A stretch of 64,000 nucleotides of DNA, from NCBI GenBank assembly GCA_964034945.1, contig OZ035961.1, forward strand, positions 91,965,491-92,029,490, given 5' to 3'. The stretch comes from Chrysopilus asiliformis. Taxonomy: Eukaryota > Arthropoda > Insecta > Diptera > Rhagionidae. The notes beneath the pieces were generated by a model. It saw only the letters and a list, made by a program, of their open reading frames with translations, was not told the origin of the DNA and ran no database searches. Positions 45,036 through 56,300 of this stretch are shown here, one piece after another (the first letter of the stretch is position 1; each line of letters opens with the position of its first letter). The translations under genes and the position numbers were made by a program.

Positions 45036-47349
45036 TCTCCCCAAATTTTTTTCCTTGGTTGGAAATTATTTTAAAAAAAACTGTTTTGAAATATACAAAC
45101 AACTATGTTTGTACAATTTTTTTTCATTTTCTTTTACATTAATTTGATTTCCTATCAGAAAAGATTCCCTTTTTTTTCAAATGACAACTGAACAAACTTG
45201 AAATCAAGTTTACATCTTGATGTGACCAAAAAGTTTTATTTAACACCTAAGCTTTCGCAAAACGATTCGAATATAGGAGATTTTCTTTTTGTAACCGTTT
45301 ATCTGTCAATATTCATCAGGCGTAACTTCAAGTTGAATAACTTTACACTAGAAATGATTAGAACAGACAATGGGTGTTCAGAGCCTTTACCCAGGAGGTA
45401 ATAGAATAAGAATTTTCCAAGAAGTTTTGTTATAAGTTACACTAACCAATGTTGACGTTAATCGTCTGAAATTTATTACAAATGAGTGATTCCTAACTAT
45501 TTGGAGAAACAATTATTTTATTATTGAATATTTATTGCATGTTTTTCCATTCAACAAAGGTAGGTTTTTTGTGGGTTTTTTAACTGTTAGGATATTTTGG
45601 GAAATGTGCAAATATACAACAGTAAGATTGCTAAAGGGCCGTTTACATTTGACGCTTTTTTCGAAAATTTTATCCTGTGACGTGACACAAAATTACAGCA
45701 GTTTACACTACAACACAAAATTCTCAATTTTATTCCTGAAAAATGACGCAACTGGAATTATACAAAATTCCATGAAAATGGATTTATTTCGTACAAAAAT
45801 ACCTGTGCATAAAATACGTCAAACTTTGGAGGAAGGAAGGGAGTATCCGGTTGTGTAAAAGACTCTCTTCAAAAATTTAAAAATACTAAAATTAGCGTGA
45901 CATATCTTATGGACCTGCTTTAATGGAGAAAATTCAGTCTATTTACTTTAAAGCGCCAATTAAAAAGAGTTAAAGTGCCAATTAGAGTCCCTTTCGCTCT
46001 ACCGGATCAGGGATACGTAAATTGGAAGAAAAATCACGTAAATAGTATATTTCTCTAGAAACGCACACATTAATATGTAAATTTGTTTAAATGAAACGAA
46101 TTTTCGTGAGATTGAATTTCGAGGAAATTGATTTTCGCCTTAACGACCTGCCTTAACGAAGAAAATTAAGTCTACTTTCGGGCGTTTTAAATAATCACAT
46201 CACGCCGGTCGTCTAAAAAATAGTTTTAGCAATAGAATTTTTTGAACAATCCTGAATAATGAATCACCGGGTTGTCGTCGTTAATGATATAAATAATGGG
46301 CAAATAACATACTTTCGAATGATTAAAGAATCTATTAAAAATTGTTTAACAGTTTTTATTCAAATCAAATAAATAGGATTTAAATTTTATCCTCTCTAAA
46401 TAAAAATTTGTACACATATTTATGCACATACGAAATTTATCGAAAAAAGTACTAAGAAAAAAAATACATCATAAACAATATTCATAAAATAAATTTTATC
46501 TCTATTCGAAAGGTTCACATTTTTTTTTACTTAAAACGTAATCGACTGACTACCAATTTTATAGCACTTAATGGGAAACATTGGAGGGTATTTTAAGTAA
46601 AATGCACTTTACTGGAATCTACTGGGGGTATTTTAGTAGATAGAAATATATAAATATATTTGGGGTGGTGGCCAATAAGCACTAAACAGACCATCGCAAT
46701 GCAATCAACAGTTAAAGTTGGTGAAAAATCATTTGCCTCAATTTTATTACTCAAGAGAGTCCCTGATGTTAGTTTGTATGAGATTTCATTTGTGTTGGTG
46801 AGTTTGTATAACATCGTTAAATGTGGAAAAATATGCAACTTTAATGGTGGCAGGCACAAGATAGTCCGATGCAAGGTTCAAAATATAGTACAGGGTGGCA
46901 CATTAAAAAACGTTTTATTGCGCCATCCGATATAAAATGTCGCAATAAAATTTAAATAATGGGAAATTGAGGAAACTATATATTCCACCGTTACAAAATG
47001 AATCGGAGGGAAACGAAACGAAGCAAATGGAAAAAACAAATATATGTATATAGATATGGCATAGAATAAAAATCTGGCTGGAAAAGTTTACAAATTAATC
47101 ACAATTTGGTGATGGCATTCAGTAGCGAATTAAACTTTAGAACAAAATTGCAGTGGGGCCAGTAGCGGATGCGAAAAAAACAGTCACACTGAATTTCGCA
47201 TTTAAATTCACGAAAATTGATTCAGATCCGAGAAATCGAATAAAAATTTTATTCAAATTCGTCTGAAGTGCCTGGACTCACGTACGTCCCATATAAATAC
47301 TTTGTAGCATCAGTGCAATTATGCATATTCTCTGGAGAAACGTTTTTAA
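45036..47349. other. No gene seen
   Basis: The 107-codon frame 45535-45858 and the mirrored 91/93-codon frames at 46593-46935 have no recognised domain. A lone mariner-like end (TACAGGGTGGCACATTAAAA, from 46888) has no partner in the window. 45966-46140 is one copy of the duplicated segment described at 47474. Confidence 0.4.
45966..46140 (+). repeat. Duplicated segment, copy 1 (see 47474-47702)
   Basis: AGAGTTAAAGTGCCAATTAG through GTCCCTTTCGCTCTACCGGA, GGAAGAAAAATCACGTAAAT and TTTCTCTAGAAACGCACACA matches 47474-47577 almost exactly, and the match continues with TTAATATGTAAATTTGTTTA. The two copies lie 1.5 kb apart in the same orientation. Confidence 0.85.
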
Positions 47350-47478
47350 CCCTTCCACTCCCGAGAGCGAAAAATGTTTTTTTCACAACACACCCAGAAA
47401 ACCATATCTCACAACTATAACTATAACCGCCTGACAATTTTGGTATGTCCTTTGGACCGGACACGGGGAACGAAAGAG
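47350..47478. mobile_element. Short TTAA-flanked element, 129 bp
   Basis: TTAA at 47346-47349 and 47479-47482. The left end CCCTTCCACTCCCGAG and right end (inverted) CTCTTTCGTTCCCCGTG are imperfect inverted repeats. Size and flanks fit a piggyBac-like MITE. Its right boundary coincides with the start of the duplicated segment that follows. Confidence 0.6.
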
Positions 47479-47702
47479 TTAAAGCGCCAATTAGAGTCCC
47501 TTTCGCTCTACCGGATCAGGGATACGTAAATTGGAAGAAAAATCACGTAAATAGTATATTTCTCTAGAAACGCACACACCGTATATGTTTTGTGTGTGCA
47601 TGTGTGAGTTGCTTAGTTATTAATATGTAAATTTGTTTAAATGGAAACGGATTTTCGTGAAATTGATTTTTTTTTAATTTCGAGGAAATCGATTTTCGCC
47701 GT
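47474..47702 (+). repeat. Duplicated segment, copy 2, with 40-bp insertion
   Basis: Matches 45966-46140 in order and nearly base for base, except for an extra block of about 40 bp at 47580-47621 (CGTATATGTTTTGTGTGTGC ...) between CGCACAC and TTAATATGTAAA, and an added T-rich run near 47668. It is either a local duplication or two copies of an unknown repeat. Confidence 0.8.
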
Positions 47703-48012
47703 ACTGATTATCTGTGAAGTTAATCCGAATTTACTTAGAGAATTCAAAGTAAGTTCAATTGTAGACACGTGAGAAATGAAATTCAACTGTAATTTTACTG
47801 TTAATAAAATTTTACAGGACTCACTGATAAGGGAGCCAGATTTTGTTCTTATACATAAATATACATTTTCAAAAAATCTCGGGACCAAATTAACACGCTC
47901 TCAAGACATCTCGCCGTCTTATTCAGATAAACATTAACCCGTTCGGTACATGTTTCTTTCTATGGAGGTTAAAAATACTCTCTATACAAATTAATGATGT
48001 TTAAGCTATCAG
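47703..48012. other. No gene seen
   Basis: The 83-codon minus frame (47637-47888) overlaps the duplicated segment and has no recognised domain. Confidence 0.4.
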
Positions 48013-48014
48013 TA

Positions 48015-48986
48015 GGGGAAGCTGGGGCGCATTCGGCAGGTTTTTTTCAAAGTAATTTCCTGCCAAATTCGTTTGATGAATTTGAAAATCTTGAAATTTT
48101 GTAAAAACTTTGATTATTTTACTACTAAATACGAAATAGATTTTTATTGTAGCCCTAAAGAAATATACGATTTTTACCAATTTTAAAAAGGAGGCCATTT
48201 TGCTGAATGTACCCCATGCCGGGGCACATTCGGCTTTTGAAGGGGTACATTCGGCGAATATACGTTATTTGTTTGATTTTACTAATTAAAAGACTATTAG
48301 ATTTGAATTCATTTTATTAATTCTTTAAAATAAAATAAAAAATAAAAAAAAATTACATATCACATAAAAGAATGATTGAAAAATCCTATTTCACGAAATA
48401 ATTATCGAAATTTATATTAAAAATATATTATGTGGAATATCGAAATGTGCCGACAGGATTCATTTAAATTCAATCTATAATTTAAATTTAGTAATTTAAA
48501 TTCAATCTCTCTTCTTAAAATCACGGATGTATTCAATCTCACTTCTTAAAATCACGAAAGCCGAATGTGCCCCAAAAGTTGTAGTAAAATCCGCTATGCG
48601 ATACACATTAGTGCCCTGGTCAACATGCAGCTAAATGTTTTCAGATTTTTTATCTAAAATACTGTAAATTAAAGGGCATTCTACTTTCGGGATTGAAACT
48701 TAATGTTTTTAAATGCTATTTGCGCGAAATTTTTTAAGCGTCGGACGAAATTGACTTCAAAAATTCCTTACGTACCTGCTTGGGAAAATTACATCAAACT
48801 TCCGAAAAACACAAAAATACCTCTTGCTCTTCTGAGCGCCGAAATAGAACTCTCAGACTTTATTTAAATTCAAGTTATTGCATTATTGTGCATTTACGTA
48901 TTTGATCGCTCCTTTCTGAAGCATTCTTGATACTGAAAATGGCAATGCCGAATGTGCCCCTTTGCCGAATGTGCCCCAGTTTCCCC
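48015..48986. mobile_element. TA-flanked MITE with CATTCGGC subrepeats, 972 bp
   Basis: Including the flanking TA, both ends read TAGGGGAARCTGGGGCRCAT, extending to TCGGCA. TA lies at 48013-48014 and 48987-48988. The phrase GGGGCACATTCGGC or its complement occurs at least five times, clustered at both ends (48024, 48222, 48245, 48560, 48952, 48965). The TA duplication fits the Tc1/mariner superfamily. The body is AT-rich and non-coding, with a small tandem repeat (CACTTCTTAAAATCACG) near 48510-48560. Confidence 0.82.
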
Positions 48987-48989
48987 TAT

Positions 48990-49369
48990 TCATTTAAAAC
49001 AAAAAACAAAAAAACAAAAAAAAAATTAAAAATTTTTATTTTTTAGAAATACGTCCACTGTAGTCCAGCTTTTTACTCAAAAAATCAAAATTGGGTCACA
49101 AATGCACTTAAAGGTGCACTGAATGAGAATAGAGTGTTGAAAATAAATAAATAATAAGTCAATTCAAATTTTTAACTGCGTTGCCATATGGCATCAAAAT
49201 ACCGAATGGGTTAATAACACAGCTTGGAATTTTTTCACACTCCTTTTTTCAAATTTAATTTTAAAACCGTTTTGGACGTTTTCTAATTAACTCCGAAGAT
49301 GACTTGAACTCCTTTTAGTAGTCATATACATTATAAAGAGCGTTCACGTGTGGAACAGTTCTATTAAAA
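48990..49369. other. No gene seen
   Basis: A-rich tract at 49000-49040, otherwise unremarkable. Confidence 0.4.
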
Positions 49370-49600
49370 GACAGTAATGTTTTATTGTCTTCAAGTTTTG
49401 TCAAAGCTACTGAAAAACGCATAGTTTCGGAGAAAATCGCGCAAAATCAAATTGCAATTTTTAAAAAGCAGCCATTTTGGTTACTTCCGGTCGACGGATT
49501 TTCACCAAAAGTTGATAGGATCGTCCCACTCCAGGACCAAACATCCCTGCTGTTTTTGAGAAATCTTATACACAGGCTCTTGTAGATATTTCTTAACATA
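49370..49600. repeat. Dispersed repeat shared with 18230-18500
   Basis: Phrases TTTTTAAAAAGCAGCCATTTT, GGTCGACGGATTTTCACC, GGATCGTCCCACTCCAGGAC and AAATCTTATACACAGG parallel those at 18330-18490. Diverged and with no visible ends. Confidence 0.5.
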
Positions 49601-49886
49601 GTAAAGCCACAAGTTCGTCAAAGTAATCAACATGAAACTCGTAGTTAGTTTTTGTTTCATTACTTTTTAACCACTTAAGACGCGGTTTTTTATACACGTA
49701 TGGTAAAACCAAAGGGTATATTAAATTTGCCTTACCGTTTGTTACGCCAAGATCCCGTCATCACACACAAAAATGAATTACACCAGTGTGTTTAGAATGA
49801 TAAAAAAAAATGAATTTTGCGTGTCCGTCCGTCTGTCTGTCCGTCCGTCTGTGGCGCGGATTGCGGGCGCACGGATTGAGCTAGAG

Positions 49887-50191
49887 CAGTGATTCTTAAC
49901 CGGTGCTCCGCGGAAGCTCCGCTAGCTTGTTGCAAGTGCTCCGCGAAATATTTGTGTGAGCTCGGTTTCTCGACATTAACCAATATAAAAACTAAGAAAC
50001 GCGCAAGACTTACTAATTTAGACGAATAATTGGGAGTAGCTATATCAAATATTAGACCTAATAATGCTGAAATCTGCAAAAACCGACAAGCTCAGGTATC
50101 ACATTAAATGATTTCCGCCTCAAATAAATTTCATTTGAATTGTATATTTTTTTATTTATTTTTTTAATTGATGTTATTTTTAAATGTTATG
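49887..50191 (+). mobile_element. hAT element fragment
   Basis: Begins CAGTGATTCTTAACCGGTGC, a hAT-type end, followed by a GCTCCGCGGAAGCTCCGC palindrome. It carries a C-terminal transposase relic, then AT-rich sequence up to 50191. No right terminal repeat or 8-bp duplication is visible, so the right side is truncated or the insertion was accompanied by a deletion. The left end and C-terminus are only about 85 bp apart, so the middle of the element is missing. Confidence 0.75.
49973..50107 (+). pseudogene. hAT transposase C-terminal relic
   Basis: Reading frame starting at 49973 gives TLTNIKTKKRARLTNLDE, an in-frame stop, then LGVAISNIRP and finally KNRQAQVSH before a natural-looking stop. 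The pattern NIKTKKRNRL, then an LR(V/C)A-S-IRP phrase and a KQAQ-SH terminus, is that of the dimerisation-domain end of hAT transposases in ZBED5-like families. Only about 45 codons remain and one is a stop, so it is dead. Confidence 0.8.
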
Positions 50192-50455
50192 CGAATATCT
50201 CAAAAACGGTGCATCTTATTAAAAAAAAACAAGAACAAACGTTATTTAGGATACGATTCTACATAAAATTCCCATACATCAACATCCGATTGGAATAAAT
50301 TTTAAAAAATCTTATTGAAAAGTTTGACTTCAAATTGGAATTTTGATACAACTGTTCGCCGTTCAATTAAACTTCGAACAATGCCATATAATCATACGGG
50401 TTTTCAATAATTTCCAGATTGGCAATTATGATTTTTGTTATGTTTAATATATTGG

Positions 50456-50688
50456 CCACCATTCTTAAAATGCATGACTGAACCTATTGCAAAATACCCC
50501 TGATTTCTTTTAAAAAAAATTTTGATCAATAATCTAAATTATTAAATGTAATGAAATTTATTTTTTTTTAAACTTTTGAACTTTTTTTTTCTTAATATCT
50601 CGATTTTGCAAAGCTTTTGGAAGTTTTTGGATTGAATTTTTCTTTTTTCATATAAAAGCACTACAATCCAATTGCATTTCTCACTCCG
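50456..50688. other. Short AT-rich gap, nothing seen
   Basis: T-rich spacer between the Helitron module and the truncated CACTCAG element. Confidence 0.4.
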
Positions 50689-50884
50689 CACTCAGAAAAA
50701 TGTCCAGGTCAACTTTTTGTCAGGTTAACTCTGACCTTACAGAGGTTTCTGTAAGCCAGCTAGTGGTCAGAGTTAACCTATCTAAGGTCAACTCGTGCAG
50801 CTCCCAATGCCCTACTTCACCTGCTGGTGGCCTAATTTCAGAATTTCTCCGACCACAGGTCAACTCAGTTTTACTTGCCCACAT
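50689..50884 (-). mobile_element. CACTCAG-ended MITE, truncated copy
   Basis: Starts CACTCAGAAAAATGTCCAGG and follows the complete copy at 59888 as far as TTTACTTGCCCACAT. It then stops, losing the GC-rich end with the second terminal repeat. Consequently no target duplication can be seen. Confidence 0.85.
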
Positions 50885-52895
50885 TCTAAACCATTTTTGT
50901 TTTAACATATTTATTTAAAAATATTTGTCGTTTTCGATAAAATCGCAAAACAAATCTATTTCTGTAGCGGGGAATAGTGAGACAATTTTATCTCTGTCAA
51001 ACTTTTGAAGTTGGACCTTTTGATATCACGATATAGAGGTTATTTAACTTACCCCGTGATTCTAAAATCTCCTTTACAGCACTAAATATAAACCTTTATT
51101 TTCTACATCCATTTTGTGTGAACGTAAAAATTTATCTAAACTGAAACATTTATTTACTTAACAACCAAATGTTGTATTTATGTTTCAATGATATCTCAGC
51201 TAAACTAACACTTTATCAGGAAATATTCATATGTTGAAAGAGATACAATGTTATCAAAACAAAATAAGTTATCATTGACAATTCGATTATTTGTAATGTA
51301 AACCAAATAACTCGATTATTTGTAATGTAAACCAAATCAAGTATCCTAACAAAACATACGTAAGAGATTTTCATAGTAAATATTTAAATCAAGTCTAATT
51401 TATAGATATTTAGGATATACAAAAAAAAAAGTTTTCGGATAGAAATATTATATTAAATATTAAATATTGTTGTATAAATGAATTTAAATTTAAATTAATT
51501 ATAAAAAAAATAATTCTAAAAACAATGAGAGGTTTTGTTTTGAACCCCTTGATTTGAAAAATAAGTAAACATTGATCAAAACTCTGTACCACAATAGTAA
51601 AATTATACATTTTTGCCATAATATTTACACCTCTTTGTTGTCAATAAAATACCATAAAACCACATACATTTTTATTATTTTCATTATATACAATACGTTT
51701 TTTTTGGAATTCAACATTCAATAAATAAAACCTGAAAATGTTCTAAATGTTACACAAAATCCATTTAAGCCACCTGTAAAATAGAATAATAAAAGAAAAT
51801 GGAAATTCATAAAAACGTGAAAAATGAATTAATAAATATACGAGGGAATTGAATTTTACTGACCATGCTAAAATATAGAATGGTTATTTGAAAAATATGC
51901 ACAGTTTTTTTTTCTCCCGTTTTTTAGTATAGCATTTATAGGTATTGTCCAAAATTTGCTGCCCATCACCCTACCCCAATCAATATATTTCAATTAAATT
52001 CCAATTAGTAAATGAAAATGTTGTATAAAAGCGTAAAAAGTTTGTTCCGGGCTCTTTTTGTCATTATGTATTCAAGGCTTTATGTCTTTTTCCCACATTT
52101 TTCAATTGAGATAATTGGTCAATTCGTTGTGTTAGCAAAAGATTAATGGAAAACTTATACCAACACGCACACACACACAACATTAGCATTTGGAAGTTCC
52201 GAAAAAAAAAGTTAATATCAAATAAAAGACGTTTGACTGGAATTGGAAAATATTTAATTAAAAGAAAAGTATAATTTATTATTATGCGAAAATGTCGAAG
52301 GGTTTTAAACTTTTTCTGTTGCTTTGCTTTGCGAAACTAGATTTCCTACGACTTATTCTCTGTTTTTTTCTTCTTTGAGCATTTAAGTCATCATTGGTAA
52401 CGAAATTTCTTTACAGTCCTGAAATCATTCCCGGAAGTTTTCTTTTTCTTTTTGATTTTATTAGAAGATTTCAAAATAATTAATTGATTTCAATTTAAAG
52501 CAAACGAAGATAATAAATTTAACAAAAACCCGATTTTTAAAGCAAATTGGCTGGACCGACTGGACCTTTCGTGATTTTTCCATTGAATAATGAAAAAAAA
52601 GTAAGGGCCCATTTGCGCGTACTTTTCTTAAAAAAAAATTAAGTAGCCTACTTAAACCAAAGAAATTCTGAGACTTAAATAATTTAAGAACATAAGTTGC
52701 TAAGTTTCGTTTGTGGAAACGGCACTAGAGTCTGTCCATAGAATACGTCATACATTTAAGAAGGAGGAGGACCCGTGGTAGTCTGACCTCCTTATAAAAT
52801 ATCAGTTGTGATCAACACAAAACTTTCCCCCTGTAATATTTTGTTTCGGAAAAAATATGCGAATTTCTTTTTTTCTCAAAAATCCCAAAAGCCGG
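50885..52895. other. No gene seen; small repeats
   Basis: A two-unit 29-bp tandem repeat (TCGATTATTTGTAATGTAAA ...) lies at 51283-51341, and a (CA)n run at 52163-52179. Frames such as 51410-51619 (minus) are AT-rich artefacts. Confidence 0.45.
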
Positions 52896-52898
52896 TTA

Positions 52899-53116
52899 CA
52901 CGTTCGTGACATTTGCTTTTTCGACTTTTTTTACATTTGGACATCGTGTACCACGGGTGGTACACTAGCGATTTGTTTTCTGGCGGTTGTGCGCCATCGG
53001 TGGTACACGGTGCGTGTTTTTATATTATTTCCACAAAATAACTACTGCACTATTTTCTCGCGCGGTTTTAAAAAACTGTACATGTACTACCAGTGGTACA
53101 CGATGTCACGAACGTG
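52899..53116. mobile_element. piggyBac-like MITE with GTACCAC hairpins, 218 bp
   Basis: The ends are perfect inverted repeats CACGTTCGTGACAT / ATGTCACGAACGTG. TTAA follows the right end (53117-53120) and a mutated GTTA precedes the left. Inside are repeated palindromes of the type GTACCAC-NN-GTGGTAC (52956, 53002 and 53083 regions). The right end has the same TTAACACGTT start as the 10601-12032 element, suggesting related transposases. The 87-codon frame 52857-53120 spans it by chance. Confidence 0.75.
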
Positions 53117-53120
53117 TTAA

Positions 53121-53696
53121 AGATAATTAAAAACCGTTAAGGCAAAAAATGTAGAAAATTTTTTTTCCTTTAAATTTTGTTATATTCAGTTTTTGCCAAA
53201 AGCGCATTGTGCTCGAGAAATTTTCAAAAAACGTTTTTTTTAAAGAATTGTATGGGAGGTACCCATTATAGCTAACGTAATTTTTCCAAAAGTTGATAGA
53301 GAACTACGATTTTCGTTAAACTCATTTAACAAAAGATTTTAAGTTGCTAGATCAACGCGTTCTCGAGTTACTTTAGATACGTAAAAAGGACAGACCATAG
53401 ATATACAGATCGCTCGATTTGCTGTCTCAAATGGTCCCATTTCAATACAGTTCAGTGAATCAAAACGAGTCAAGTAAGAGCAAGATAACCGTATGAAAAT
53501 AAATATAGTCCTCTCGTTTAAACCGTGAGCTGTCAAAGGAAAATAGACTTTCGGAATGGTGTTGGCGCCTAAAGTTATTTGTTTGCGCCTAAAGTTAGTC
53601 TCAAACTTGTGAAATTTGAATTTCGCGACCTTATACAGTTCAGTGGATGCGTTCAAGTACGATAAAGAGGGAGTGACAGTTGTTCTATGTTATATA
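53121..53696. other. No gene seen; degraded repeat
   Basis: 53248-53345 shares the AGGTACCC-TTATAGCTA phrase with 33570 and a GATCAACGCG/TTCTCGAGTT segment of the Helitron-like modules. The 105-codon minus frame (53339-53656) has no recognised domain. Confidence 0.4.
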
Positions 53697-53850
53697 GTTC
53701 TGTGGGACAGACCGACAGACAGGCAGACACATGCACAGATGTCCCCATAATTTTGTCTGAAACGGACTAACCAGAAAGTTTCTACATGCTCCCGTTCTCT
53801 AATATAATTTGAATACAATACTTTCCCTCTATATAGCAGGGCAAAGTAAA
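53697..53850 (-). repeat. Dispersed repeat shared with 24555-24712
   Basis: GACAGACCGACAGACAGGCA array followed by TTTGAATACAATACTTTCCC and CTCTATATAGCAGGGCAAAG. This is the inverse of 24555-24712. Confidence 0.55.
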
Positions 53851-53863
53851 AATCGTGGAAAAG

Positions 53864-53927
53864 TGGTTCGATGGAAGAATGGTTCGATGGGAGAGGGGTT
53901 CGATGGTAGAGTGGTTCGATGGGAGAT
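53864..53927. repeat. 16-bp minisatellite, four units
   Basis: TGGTTCGATGGRAGAN is repeated at 53864, 53880, 53896 and 53912 with an exact 16-bp period and few substitutions. It starts right after the dispersed repeat at 53697-53850. The overlapping 61- and 96-codon frames are not genes. Confidence 0.9.
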
Positions 53928-53929
53928 TG

Positions 53930-54690
53930 GAACGGGAGTGTCCGAAAACCTGAAATCAGCGTGGAGTATTTTAAGGACATCCCCTTATAAATAATAATAC
54001 TAAAGATTTAACCAAACTAACACCAGATTATATAAAAAAAAATAAGAAAAATAAAAAAAACTTACAAAACAGCAATTCAGTTTATGGTGCTCAATATTTA
54101 TAAAGTCATAAGATTAAAAATTAAAACTGTATGCGAATAGGGCTCATATAAATTTCATTATCGAATAGATTTGGCAGGTATAACGTTTTAAGGACTATTT
54201 CATCCTCATCGATTGCCAATAAATCGATAATAAGGCGACTATTACTATCAATTCCGTATAACTGTTAGGGCCTATGTTAATAATTTTTAATATCTAAATG
54301 TATTGAACGATGGGTGGATGAATCCAAAACCCTGAAATAGAAATACATATGAAGATCACCATCATCCCTCCAGGTAGTGCGGACAGTTATTTAGATAGTA
54401 GGTCCACTCGGAAAATGTAGGTTAGTATTTGGAAAGAAACCGGAAGATACTGGGAGGACCATAGAAACTTAGAATAGAAAAAAAATCATCATATACGTTT
54501 ATAAGTTCATGCACGTGATACGAATAAAACGGCAGATGACCGTAATGAAATTTTTACGAGTTGGCCCCGAGGCGTGCGCTATATTATGAACTGATTAAGG
54601 TCAATTGGAGTAATTTATTATTTTGCTCGTTGGTACTTTGCTTGCGAATATCATGGACCATTTCATGGAGCACCTTTAAATGTATTCAAC
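53930..54690. other. No gene seen
   Basis: Apparently unique AT-rich sequence. No recognised frame. Confidence 0.4.
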
Positions 54691-55101
54691 ATATCGCACA
54701 TGGTCCCGTAGACTGTAGTATCTCAAAAAAATGTGTTTTTGAGTAATTATTCCATTATGTAAAGGAAAATTGACTGAATCAAATGAAAAACAAATTTAAA
54801 TGAAAACGTAGTCCTAAAATGTATTTATTTTTGGTTTTTTAAATTCCCATTTTTTAAAATTTAAATTGATTTTGTGGAAAACAAACCTAACTCTATCTTT
54901 TATTATTGCAAAAAAAAACAAAAAATGAAGCAAATGATCTGTAAATTATTATCAAAGAGTAATAAATTGAAATATTCCTGTACAGACAACAGAAAAAAAC
55001 AATTATTTATAAACAATTATTTTGAAATGAAAACTTTGAATGCGTTTTTCTTGAAATGGCCGATTTTGAGATACTACAGTCTACGGGACCATGTGCGATA
55101 T
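54691..55101. mobile_element. Element with perfect 38-bp inverted ends, 411 bp
   Basis: Arms 54691-54728 and 55064-55101 are exact reverse complements, starting ATATCGCACATGGTCCCGTA and ending GTATCTCAAAA. The spacer is 335 bp and very A-rich. No flanking duplication is clear, so the true ends may be slightly inside. The 105-codon frame 54874-55191 covers the right arm; it is Lys/Asn/Leu-rich and unrecognised. The perfect arms imply recent insertion or homogenisation. Confidence 0.82.
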
Positions 55102-55593
55102 AAGAGATGTAAGAATCGAGACGCTTCTCCTGCTATTCTTTTGAGTGGAAAAGTGAACCCTCATGATGGTTTTCCACCGGCAATAATTTAGTAATGTTTA
55201 GCAGCATATATAACACTAATATTACCCACAAACTGATGGTTAGACTAATCACATCATTAATATCCGAAATGATAATGATACCCGTTCTCCATTGAATTAG
55301 TAAATAATTATGACTAAATGTGCTGACAGTAAATCTAAATTACGCCCTCACCATGACAGTAGGTCACTTTTTTTCCTAATGTTTTCATTTTTATGTCGTT
55401 ACTTTTTGATTTTCATTCACGAGTTAAATGCTCTCTTAGCACCACAAAAGAATATTTCATTCCATGACTCAGAACTTTCGGTTTCAACGCGTAAATATAA
55501 AAAAGTAAAACGTACTTACTTTTTATTTGCCGAGACGTTTCGGTTAGAGCCTGTGCTAACTATGGTCGCTCGAGGACTGTATCATAAAATTAA
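55102..55593. other. No gene supported; longest open frame of the window begins here
   Basis: The plus frame 55310-55678 (122 codons) is the longest in the window. Its last 29 or so codons lie inside the TTAA element that starts at 55594, and its first part has no recognised domain. It is probably chance, though an exon cannot be excluded. Confidence 0.45.
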
Positions 55594-55780
55594 CACTAGA
55601 AAGACGGATGAGGTAAATTTGACCCTTTTCGAAGTTTACACTCCTGCAAAATCTAAAAATCATGACATATTTTTATGAAACTTTCTGACTTTTCATCATT
55701 TTTTATCATGATCACGAATTTTGGGTTGAAAAAAATTAATATCTTAAATTATTAAAAAATTTAGAATTTCAAAATTTGAA

Positions 55781-56107
55781 ACGGGAGGTCCTGTAAGGAT
55801 AACGCAAATATCCTTTTTCCCATTTTTTCCGCGAAAAAAATGGCATTAGGCGGTTTTCGGGGCCGCTGATCACGAATCCGGTGTTACAATTTCAAAAATC
55901 CTAACGAAAGGTCCTGTAAGGATAATGCGAATATCCTTTCTTGTTTTTCCCGGGAAAAATTGGCATTAGGGGGTTTTCGGGGTCGCTGACATTAGACTAA
56001 TTCGGAACGGAGAGTCCTGCAAGGGTTTTTAAGTTCTTTCCGGTTTTCTTCGTATTCCAAAACTTATACAAAAAACTTAACCCGGCAACGACGGGTATGC
56101 AAGCTAG
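55781..56107 (+). mobile_element. Helitron with GGTCCTGTAAGG units, 5'-truncated
   Basis: Two tandem units of about 118 bp start at GGTCCTGTAAGGATAACGC (55787) and GGTCCTGTAAGGATAATGC (55910). The 3' end is intact: ACCCGGCAACGACGGGT hairpin, ATGCAAG, then CTAG|T at 56104-56107. This terminus is identical to that of the Helitron A copies, although the body differs. Confidence 0.8.
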
Positions 56108-56300
56108 TGTTCTATATAATAAACAATGTAAACAATTAGAAAAAAATAATCCTAAAATCGGATTCAGTGACCCCAAAGACCTCCAGATGATACTTTTTCC
56201 GGAAAATCTGAGTATTATAATAATCACGTTATCCATACAAGACCTTCCATTATCGTTATAAGGACGAAGTAATGAAAGTACTTTATTATCACCAGAACTA
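56108..56300 (-). repeat. Inverted remnant of the same minisatellite module
   Basis: Contains ATCGGATTCAGTGACCCCAA and GACCTCCAGATGATACTTTT-type phrases. It also has CGTTATCCATACAAGACCTTCC, the complement of the GGTCCTGTAAGGATAACG unit, and a second, weaker GACCTTCC. It is an older copy in opposite orientation to its neighbour. Confidence 0.55.

Larger units (their letters stand above)
49691..50455 (-). mobile_element. Helitron-like module B interrupted by a hAT relic
   Basis: Minus-strand module bounded by TATACACGTATGGTAAAACC at one side (the closing hairpin, one mismatch) and TAATATATT-AAACATAAC-type sequence at the other. It carries the phrases TTACACCAGTGTGTTTAGAA and the GTCCGTCCGTCTGTCTGTCC array. 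Between GAGCTAGAG (49878-49886) and GCGAATATCTC (50192) the expected module sequence is replaced by hAT-derived sequence. Confidence 0.75.

Noticed and set aside
45636..45860. MITE beginning AAGGGCCGTTTACATTTGACG
   Set aside because: The left part resembles a transposon end but no matching inverted end was found downstream.
46888..46925. Mariner element with end TACAGGGTGGCACATTAAAA
   Set aside because: Only one end is visible. No inverted partner or transposase sequence was found nearby.
55310..55678. Longest open frame (122 codons) as a gene
   Set aside because: Its 3' part lies in a TTAA-flanked MITE, it has no recognisable domain, and frames of this length are expected by chance in 64 kb.
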